Source: Cryptomeria japonica (lineage: Eukaryota > Streptophyta > Pinopsida > Cupressales > Cupressaceae). From it: DNA of 64,000 nt. The first letter of the stretch is position 1, and the number at the start of each line of letters is the position of its first letter. The notes under the pieces were generated by a model. It did not search any database, was not told the origin of the DNA, and worked only from the letters and a program-made list of their open reading frames with translations. The stretch spans positions 602,766,709 to 602,830,708 of the forward strand of contig NC_081413.1 in NCBI RefSeq assembly GCF_030272615.1. The letters are read 5' to 3'. Positions 56,486 to 64,000 of this stretch are shown piece after piece. The position numbers and the translations under genes are program-made.

Positions 56486-58735
56486 GGTAGATGAAAAGGA
56501 AGAGAGGTTTGGTACTTATAAGGAGAAATACATATTTGCATAAGAAATTTACTAAACCGACAAGGAAGAGGAAATTTGGAAAGGAAGTTGAAGAGCTTGC
56601 TGAACAAATGAGTATATCAAAAGAAGTTGTACAAAGGGCTAGGGTGAAAAACATACTGAAGGAGGAGGACATGGCAAAGCCTAAGAAGTCAAAACCAGTC
56701 TCTAATCCTCCCAAACAATCCAAGCCAAGACAGTCTCAGTTTGCACCTACCTCCAGTGCTCAAAATCCTATTCCTCCACCCAAGCCTCAAGCCAAGTCAA
56801 CTGGTGGAGCATAGAAAAGGAAGAAGGAAAATCCTCAAAGAGAATATGTTGCAGCCATTGTTGAGGATATAGAAATTGAATCTAATGAAGTGGTGAAAGA
56901 GGTGAAGAAGACAACTACTTATGCAAGATTAGTAAAGAAGCCTCAATCTGGTGGAGCCTAGTCGGCCATGAAGCCAAGAGCTGAAGTTGAGCCATCCAGT
57001 AGAGCCAAAGTGAGCAAGAAGTAGAAGTCAGAATTGGATGAAGCTCTGAAATCGGGAAAAATAGAAGGTAATTATGTAGTTTTTCCTCCAAAGATAGTAA
57101 ATGAAATAATTGATAAAGTGATAAAAGAAGTAAACTTGAAAAATGTGCCTATATATTATGAGAATTCCGATGATAAAGACCAGAGATCTATGAGGAAGCA
57201 ATTATACAATATATGAATGTTTATAGCAAAACCTTGATTGAGCTGTCATTTATGATTTTGAAGGAATTGTATGATATTTTGGATGCCATGAGGCATACAA
57301 CAAGTTTAGAGGATGAAATATTAAAGGAATATGTATTAGTAAATTTATCTTCTATAATTTATAAAGCTGAAGTTGTTAGATTGTTAAAGCTTACAAAGGA
57401 AAGATTCCAAAGTAAGAAGAGAGTCAATAGAATCATGCTCGGAAAAATAGATTAACTAACTAAAGAAACTGAAGAAATTTTGAGACAATTTTTGATAGAT
57501 CACAGATATGATGTGAATCTGGCACATGATGACACTCATTTGGGAGAGAAATCATAGGATACATATGTTTTGGAAGTGCATGAAGTCATTCCTGATGTGC
57601 AGGAAGATAAAAAATCTGAGAAGGTCATTCCAGCAGAGCAGACCAATGTGCATACAATAGTTGATGATGTTGATACCTCTGGTGAATTTGAGCAAGACCC
57701 TTCGGTGATAGAATTTGTTTCAGAAAAGGTATCTATGGAGGCGGTTGATGAAGAAAAGGGTGAAGATGATGGTAAAGATGAAAGTGCATAAAAGGAGAAA
57801 GGAGAGGAGAAGGATGATCAGGCTCCAGTGATAGTGGCAAGAGACACTGTAGCTGATAAAGGAAAACAAATTTCTACTAATTCAAATGATTTTTCTCAAG
57901 GTCCTACTAATCTGATTTCTTTATCTCCAATTCAAGCATTGAAGCTAGAAACTCTTGCACAAGCTAAAGCCAGTGAGGACTTACTCAAGTCCCATACCGC
58001 AGACAAAGAGTTAATAACATTGGCAGGAGATATATTGGAGAAAATTTTGCAATCTTTTAAATTGGACACATCTGAGAACCCCTCTGGTAAGCTTAGAAGT
58101 ATGTTGAATGTTGTAGAATCTCATTTTGAGTCCTTGGAGAAGGCAATAGATACTAGAGTTTTGAATCAATTTAATGCTATGAGATTGAAAACTTTTCTGA
58201 AGATGATTGAGGATGATAGGGTAAGTTTAATAACTTTTATTAAGGGTATTCAAGATGCATTAGATGAAGGCGGCCAAATATACAAGTCATGGACCTAATT
58301 TTGCCAAAGTTTTTTGTGGACATTGATAAGAAAATAAGGGAATGTGAAGGGTAGCTTGCTAGCATATCTCAATCATATGCACCTCAATCAGTCTCGGCTA
58401 GCATTTTTGAACCACATGTTATGAGTATATTGGATAAGATTAAGAATTTAATCAGGAGAAGGACAAAATTTTGGGTAGAGTGGCAGAAGTGAGGAGTCTT
58501 ATCACTCCTTGGATAGATTCTCTAATGAGAAGTATGCAAGATGCTAAGGATGCTTTGAATAAGAGTATTTTGGTAGATAGAAAAGGAGCAAAGATGCACG
58601 CTTATCTTTTCAGTGGGATGATCAACATTTTGGAGAGCCTGAAGAAGGCATGGGATAATCACTTGCTGTCCCTAAGGACAATTTTTTCATATATTTTCAA
58701 GTTTTTTGTAAGAAGATATACATATCCCTATGCAT
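56486..58735 (+). pseudogene. TE10 ORF2, C-terminal part (unknown protein)
   Basis: Resumes with VDEKEERFGTYKEKY, then (after a frame change near 56540) a basic linker KRKFGKEVEELAEQM, NILKEEDMAKPKKSKP and NPIPPPKPQAK shared with TE2. Next LDEALKSGKIEG; NVYSKTLIELSFM ... YDILDAMRHTT; ERFQSKKRVNRIMLGKID; an acidic Glu/Asp/Lys-rich region (57570-57820); a conserved domain GPTNLISLSPIQALKLETL ... ASEDLLKSHT ... LEKILQSFKLDTS ... VESHFESLEKAID ... FNAMRLKTFLKMIEDDRVSL (57897-58235); then KIKNLIRRRTKF-like and SLITPWIDSLMRSMQDAKDA to 58735. Stops at about 56812, 56959, 57023, 57557 and 57789, plus frame changes. Confidence 0.72.
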
Positions 58736-58770
58736 AAGTTTTGGTAGATTCCTATCTTTGGCATTGTTAT

Positions 58771-58921
58771 CAAAGGGGGAGAGAGAGGAGTGAAAAATGG
58801 TGCAAATTCTCTAGGGGATCTTGTACATTATTGGAGAATTTTGGGAGAGTTTCAATTTTTTGCAGTCTTGAGTTTACAGTTATTTTTTCACAGTGTTGCC
58901 ATTAATACCAAAGGGGGAGAT
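58771..58921 (+). other. TE10 double purine tract
   Basis: The LTR-adjacent AAAGGGGGAGA is at 58910-58920, preceded by TTGCCATTAATACC. The upstream copy CAAAGGGGGAGAG is at 58771-58783, preceded by TTTGGCATTGTTAT. Confidence 0.82.
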
Positions 58922-60064
58922 TGTTGGCAAGAGACATTGTTCCAGTGAAGAATTATGCATGAGATATTCTTAGGAGTTGTCATTGATGGTAACCCAGTTT
59001 AGAAATCACATTTGATGCATATAGATTTGATTTACCGGAAGTCATATTGTTCATAAGGCATAAGTCTAGAAGGTGGAATACAACAACCAGTAGAATATGA
59101 GTGCAATATGCATATCTTGATTTTGATTGTGTAATTTTGGTTGTGGTGATTAAGGAAGATGATTCAAGGTTCGAGGCAAATTATTCCATGATTTTGATAT
59201 CTAGTGTTGATTCATGGGCAAGATTTAAGGTCCAGTATTCACTAATTTAGTTAGAGCAGAGCTATTTTGGTCTAACATGTATTGTGGAATCTTTGGGTTG
59301 ATTTCGGTGATTGGTTTCGTGTTCAAGGAGATTGGGATGACTTGTATAAAGCTTGTTATCATTTTGTTTATGTCCGCATATAGATTTGTGGATGGATTGA
59401 GTTTATTTAAGGTTACATGTTTCAAGTTGCGTGTTATGTGGTTTTTGGAAGCCGAACCAATAAATGATTCATTTCGTTGGTGCGGATATATAAGATCAAT
59501 TTGGTTGAACATTTTGATGAATGAGATGAGCGTGATAAGTGTGTATGAGAGAATGTGCAAAAATTGGTGAATGTAATTGAATATTTTGGTGCTCTAGTAT
59601 ATGACAGAGCAGCGAGTGAGAACAATTGCAGAAGTCAATTTGAGCCTAACCGGAACTACTTTTTGGAATATGTAGATGTTATACTTTAGTTCATTCATCA
59701 TTGTAATCAATTGTAATCACTTGTAAGGCAATGAGCCTTCCTCCGAGTTGTAGCCCTTATGTATTTGAGCAGTGAGCTCTAGGCAGTGTGCCTGAATGCA
59801 AGTGCATTCCCCTTATGTAATATTATCATACTTCTGGCTATAGTATAATAATATTGTGGGTTCAAATCCCACCGCGGTTTTTCCCTTTTCGGGTTTCCAC
59901 GTAAAAATCTTGGTGTTCTGGTTGTGTGGTTGATTCCTTTATGTTTATGCACTTTACTTTCATTCTTATGCATCTAGTGATTTAAAAATCAGCTTAATAA
60001 GTTTGTAAATTGCAAAACTCTAATTCACCCCCCCTCCCCCTCTCAATGTTCATTGATTCCAACA
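58922..60064 (+). repeat. TE10 3' LTR
   Basis: Matches 44686-45834 end to end with scattered changes. The C-run block at 60027-60042 has lost perfect arms. Confidence 0.92.
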
Positions 60065-60069
60065 CCTGA

Positions 60070-61498
60070 ATGTATATAGTAAAGCTCTAATTAAACTAAT
60101 GTTAGTCATACCCAAGAGCTTGTATGAAATGTTGGATGCTAGGAGACAAACTGCAAATAAAAAGGATGAGAGACTGAAAGAATATATATTAGTTAATTTG
60201 TGTTTAGTAATTTCTAAGGAAGAGATAGAGAGATTACTTATGTTAGAAAAGAATGAGTTCAGGAGTAAGTACAAAGTGAATAAAATCATGTTTAGGAAAA
60301 TTGATGAGGTTGCAAAAGAAACTAAGAAAATTTTGACAAAAGTTTTGTTCAATAACCAGTATGAAGTCAATCAGGTAAAAGGACAAGAAGAATCTCATCC
60401 AGGAGCTCAAAACATGTCATCACAAGCCGAGAAGACAATGGATGATACTTATATCACAAAAGTTCGAATGGAAGTTAATATGCAAGAAGGAGTTAGAGTT
60501 GAAGATGCAAATGACAAGGGTGAAGTGGATGCAGGGAAAGCAGATGAGGGTAAGGAGAAGAGTGATAATCCTTTGGTTGGTGCAAATAACCCTCTGATTC
60601 TTGAGAAGAATGAAAAAAAGGAGAAGGTTGAGGTTAAGGTTGAAGTTGAGGTTGAGGCAAGAGACACTGAGGAATTGGTGAAGGGGAAGAAAATTCATGT
60701 AGAGGATCCAGAATTCATCCAAGGCCCCATCAACCTAGCTTCTTTGTGCCTCGTCCAGGAGCTCAAATTGGTTGCATTTTCTGAAGCCAAAGCTAGTGAG
60801 GACTTGCTGAAATCTCACATAAAGGATAGTGAGATGCTTACCATGGAATCCGATGTTCTGGAGAAACTCATGCCATCATTTCATAAGGACTCTTCAGACA
60901 CCACATCCAGCCAGCTAAAAATTTTGATTAACTCTATAGATACACATTTTGAATCTTTTGAAAAATCTGGTGAAGATAAGGTCCACAATGAATTCAATGC
61001 AAGAAGGCTTCGGACACTAATGAGGATGATTGTTGATGATAGAGTCACTCTAGATTCTTTTGTAAAGGGAATTGAGGATGCACTATATAAGGGAGGAAAC
61101 ATTTATAAATCATGCTTATCACTGTCTAAGTTCACCCAAGATATTAAGAAGTCCTCAATCATTTGATCCCTTATCAGTTTCCATGAGTAGTCACGAAGAT
61201 CAAGTAATATCTTTACTTGAGAAAATCAAGAGTTTGAGTTAGGAAAAAGAGAAAATAGCTAGCAAAGTCTGTGAACTTAGGAGCCACATTACTCTTGAGT
61301 TGGATGTCATGCTTAGTTCTATGCAAGATGCCCAAAGTGCCATGAAATCCAAGGAGCCGACAGATCTCAAATCAGCAGAGGCACTTTCATACCTATTCAG
61401 TAGGTTTATAACAATTTTGGAATGCCTCAAGAAGCGCTAGGATAGACACCTAAATTCTTTGAATAATCCTTATGCAGACATCTTCAAATTTTTATGAG
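60070..61498 (+). pseudogene. TE8 ORF2, C-terminal part (unknown protein)
   Basis: The frame that stopped at 44685 resumes here without a shift: NVYSKALIKLMLVIPKSLYE, then an uninterrupted 355 codons (60099-61166). Blocks: ERLKEYILVNLCLVISKEEI; FRSKYKVNKIMFRKIDEV; an acidic, repetitive Lys/Glu/Val linker (KKEKVEVKVEVEVEARDTEE); the conserved domain GPINLASLCLVQELKLVAFS ... ASEDLLKSHI ... LEKLMPSFHKDSSD ... IDTHFESFEKSG ... FNARRLRTLMRMIVDDRVTL ... GGNIYKSC. After a stop at about 61164 the tail ITLELDVMLSSMQDAQSAMK is readable in another frame to about 61498. Confidence 0.78.
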
Positions 61499-61582
61499 TA
61501 TGTAAGGACTATACGTACATATGTGTATAGAATTTTTGGCTTGAAGTTTTGGTTTTCAAAACCCTACCTTTTCCATTTATGT

Positions 61583-61744
61583 CAAAGGGGGAGTGCAGAG
61601 GAGTGAAAAATGTTGATCTTAGGGGGAGTTATTTATTTTTGGAGTTTGGTTGATAGATTCTTGTTGCAGTGTACATTATTTTGGTTTTGGTTCGACACTT
61701 AGTCATTTTCACTAAGTGTTGTCATCAATACCAAAGGGGGAGAT
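61583..61744 (+). other. TE8 double purine tract
   Basis: AAAGGGGGAGA at 61733-61743 against the LTR, preceded by TTGTCATCAATACC; upstream copy CAAAGGGGGAGTG at 61583-61595, and AGGGGGAGT at about 61621. Confidence 0.82.
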
Positions 61745-62126
61745 TGTTGGAAAGAGATGTTGCATTTTTGTTCAAATGTTGTCATTGATGGCAAATAATA
61801 TTAGATATTCCATCCACAGTTCATAATTCATTCATACCAGAAGATTGATTGAGGTCTGGTGAGAAGAATAGTTAATTCAGCAAAGTGTATAGTGTCTTGG
61901 TTGGGAGATCATTTGTGTTGAGTATTTGGTGTTACGGATCTTGAAGAAGCATTGTGGATGTGTAATATACCTTATTCCAGGTTTGTGTGCTCCGGTGTTG
62001 AGTATTGAGTGAGTTGGAAGGTCTAGTAGACAGGTTTTCAGTTAGAATAGTGCTTATCAGCAGTAACGTGTGAAGATTCATCGTGCAGATCTTACGGATT
62101 GATTTTGGTGATTGGTTATGTGTTCG
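61745..62126 (+). repeat. TE8 3' LTR, first 382 bases (interrupted by TE12)
   Basis: It runs from TGTTGGAAAGAG to GGTTATGTGTTCG and matches 39059-39430 of the 5' LTR, then stops where TE12 begins. The remainder should lie right of the window. Confidence 0.88.
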
Positions 62127-63222
62127 TGATAGACTTCTAAAGCATTGAGAGGGGGGGTAAAAATGATTAAACAGTTTACTTAAGACTTTGCATGCAATCC
62201 AAAGTGATATAAAAGCATTCACAACAAGTAAAACATTCACCATAACACGTGTTTATATGTGGAAAACCCAAATGGGAAAAACCACGGTGAGATGGGACTC
62301 ACAAGTTAACTATATATAGAAATAGGTAACTGACCGGTTAAGGTCTACAAAGTACTCTGCTAGGAGCAAATCTTGTTAAAGATCCCAAAGCCCTATTAGG
62401 AGCTATACCCGGTTAAAGGTAATACCTTGTCAGGAGTAACCTCGGTAGAGGATTTCAAATCCAAACTAATGGATCACCTGGTTAGAGGATTTATACAATG
62501 AAGCTTCTTAGAGCTTACCCGGTTAGGAGATTTAACGATTGTAGTGATTAGAAAATAACAGGTGGTATGATCTAGGAAGAGCACATCTTGCTTGTATAGA
62601 TCCTTTTCTGCTCACTCAATACTGCATCACCGACATACTCTACAACTCCTTCAATAAATCGCATCAACTCTAACTCATAACATCACTTGTATCTTGCATT
62701 ACAAAATAACTTATCACAATGTCTTTTTATAGATATTAGATTTCACATTGTCTCAACAACCTCATCATAATTTCCTAGGCATAGTGTATCTGGACAATCT
62801 TTCATAGCTCATCACAAATCACCACCAAAAATGTCGGTTAGAGATATCACGACTGGTGATTACTCATCACACAATCAATGAAACTGGTTGGAACACCGAT
62901 ACCAGTTAAGTGTTAACCGCTTCCAACTCACAGACCGATTGTCCTCCATTCACTTCCTTGCCTTTATTCATTGTATCTCAAAATGAGTGTCAGTGGAATT
63001 GACCAAAATCAATTGTCTTTCCTACAAATACTGGTTGTCTACATATATCGGTTAGACTTCTCTATACATATGATACCGGTTTTCAATACAAAGACTTAGG
63101 AGTAGTACCGGTTTGACTTAACTAATATGATTATGATAATATGAACATATGTGTGTGTGAATATGTGCCATCAATGATATCACAAAAATTCATCCATTAC
63201 AAAACTCATCATCAAGCCAACA
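62127..63222 (-). repeat. TE12 3' LTR
   Basis: It runs from TGATAGACTTC to AAGCCAACA, 1,096 bases. GAGAGGGGGGG at 62147-62157 is the counterpart of the C-run of the other LTRs, and ATGTGGAAAACCC...CCACGGTG at about 62257-62289 is the shared block. Repeated phrases of the AGGAGCTATACCCGGTTAAA type occur at 62335-62530, also seen inverted in the TE6 LTR. Confidence 0.82.
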
Positions 63223-63400
63223 ATCTCCCCCTTTGGCATTGATGGCAACACTTAGAAAAATTTCACACCTACGTGTGCTTACAAAAATGTACACACTCCC
63301 CCTTAACAGTACATACAAAATTTTCACATGACATACATATTTATACTCCCCCTTTGACAACAATGTCAAATTGAAAAGTAAAATACATACATATTACATC
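63223..63400 (-). other. TE12 double purine tract
   Basis: Minus strand TGCCAAAGGGGGAGATTG against the LTR (about 63220-63237, preceded by GTTGCCATCAA) and TTGTCAAAGGGGGAGTAT at about 63343-63360; a weaker tract at 63296. Confidence 0.78.
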
Positions 63401-63409
63401 AAAATTTGC

Positions 63410-64000
63410 ATCAAAAATTGCATATACATAAATATAAGAGTTTTTCAAGGTGGGTTCACTACAATTCTTAAGAAAATATCACTTAAATGAATCTTCATCT
63501 ATGCAAAATCATTATCCCATGTTTCTAACAATGTTTCAGTGATCTCAATAGTTGTCATAATTTGTGTAGCAAATTCTTCCATTGCATCCACTGTGCGCAT
63601 CTCTGGGGTAGCCAAAACCACTTCTAAATCCTTGTATGCCCTCTATAGGATTTCAACTTTTGGAACCAACTGGTTCTTTAGTTCTTTCAAGGATCTAATT
63701 TGCTTAACCTATTCAAAATCATAAACATCTAACAGATGTTGCAAAGCATTAACTGATTTACCAAAGTCTAAAGCCGAATCTTGTACTAATATATAAGCAT
63801 TACTTATCCTCTCTAGTTCCTTTATGTATCTTCTCGCCTCTTCTTCAAATCAAAATAGAAAAATAAAACTTTAGATGTATTGGCCAAAATTTTGCCTCTA
63901 GTTTCAATAATAGTTCTCAAAAGATATTTATTCATCATATATCCTTAATCTCATGCTCATCTTCTTTTGAAACTCATTAAAATATTTGTTCATGGCAACA
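63410..64000 (-). pseudogene. TE12 C-terminal coding remnant (unknown)
   Basis: Right to left, an interrupted frame reads AMNKYFNEFQKKMSM, then (frame change) RYIKELERISNAYILVQDSA, LDFGKSVNALQHLLDVYDFE, IRSLKELKNQLVPKVEIL, DLEVVLATPEMRTVDAMEEF and ATQIMTTIEITETLLETWDN, ending near 63490. Probably helical; stops near 63925, 63712 and 63640. It is not copia RNase H, which should be here in an autonomous copia element, so TE12 may be another pol-less member. I cannot align it to the ORF2 C-terminus by eye. Confidence 0.45.

Larger units (their letters stand above)
44686..60064 (+). mobile_element. TE10: pol-less LTR element, ORF2 family, inside TE8 and hosting TE11
   Basis: Pieces: 44686-48574 and 56486-60064. 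LTRs 44686-45834 and 58922-60064; flanks CTTGA (44681-44685) and CCTGA (60065-60069). Order: LTR, PBS, ORF1, hairpin spacer, ORF2, double purine tract, LTR. No pol. Same architecture and homologous proteins as TE8, but substantially diverged from it, so insertion was by a related family member. Confidence 0.9.
39059..62126 (+). mobile_element. TE8: pol-less LTR element, ORF2 family, hosting TE9 and TE10
   Basis: Pieces: 39059-40919, 42102-44685 and 60065-62126. Order: 5' LTR, PBS, ORF1 (coiled coil and zinc knuckles), hairpin spacer, ORF2, double purine tract, 3' LTR (interrupted by TE12). No protease, integrase, RT or RNase H is found in any frame. The five bases before it are ACATT (39054-39058); the right flank lies beyond the window. 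TE10 entered ORF2, and removing it keeps the ORF2 frame. Confidence 0.85.
62127..64000 (-). mobile_element. TE12: LTR element inside the TE8 3' LTR, partial
   Basis: A minus-strand element entering the TE8 LTR after GTTCG (62122-62126, one candidate TSD copy). LTR 62127-63222, double purine tract, then the 3' end of an internal coding region running off the right edge. LTR ends, purine tracts and the U5-type block mark it as a relative of the copia-type families here; whether it carries pol cannot be seen. Confidence 0.8.

Noticed and set aside
1-64000. tRNA, rRNA or snRNA genes.
   Set aside because: No cloverleaf with A/B box or conserved rRNA segment was noticed; the initiator-Met matches are 12-13 base PBS sites only.

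Overview
This window looks like intergenic DNA from a large, repeat-rich seed-plant genome. A gymnosperm/conifer is my best guess, but that is inference from repeat style and AT-richness and nothing in the sequence proves it. I find no convincing host gene, rRNA, tRNA or CRISPR array. About 95% of the window is LTR retrotransposons, most of them old (premature stops, frameshifts, visibly diverged LTR pairs) and nested inside each other. I name them TE1-TE12 from left to right.

Layout. TE1 (1-2260, minus): a Ty3/gypsy-like 5' LTR plus the start of an open gag-like frame running off the left edge. 2261-2930: decayed coding fragment. TE2 (2931 to about 7610, minus): a pol-less element of the 'ORF2 family'. 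TE3 (about 7611-16342, minus): a pol-less element with a proline-rich Tat-like gag and a long repeat-bearing leader. 16343-17124: unassigned. TE4 (17125-39042, minus): a Ty1/copia element with an in-frame deletion of the RT core, hosting three insertions: TE5 (17319-24362, copia, minus, in its 3' LTR), TE6 (27025-34235, copia, plus, in its integrase; the best-preserved copia here) and TE7 (34914-36242, solo LTR). TE8 (39059 to at least 62126, plus): a second ORF2-family element, hosting TE9 (40920-42101, solo LTR in its zinc-knuckle ORF) and TE10 (44686-60064, a third ORF2-family element in ORF2). TE10 hosts TE11 (48575-56480, a chromodomain Ty3/gypsy element). TE12 (62127-64000, minus) interrupts the 3' LTR of TE8 and runs off the right edge. 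Target-site duplications (TSDs) support most boundaries: CCTAC for TE5, CTAAC for TE6, AAGCC for TE11, TCTAT for TE7; four of five bases match for TE4, TE9 and TE10.

Main point of interest. TE2, TE8 and TE10 share an architecture I do not recognise: copia-type LTRs, initiator-Met PBS and purine tract, then ORF1 (long coiled coil plus four tandem CCHC knuckles in the two copies that keep it), a spacer of about 400 nt with a hairpin at the ORF1 stop, then ORF2 of roughly 1,000-1,100 codons. ORF2 matches no domain I know and stands where pol should be. ORF2 aligns among the three copies, with silent changes outnumbering replacements in the stretch I counted. Their LTRs share a long block with the LTR of TE4, so they look like passengers moved by TE4-type copia machinery while keeping a selected non-pol gene. 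Several RNA-level signals (a C-loop hairpin before the PBS with covarying stems, a doubled purine tract, a 16-base near-palindrome) are shared by the copia and pol-less elements.
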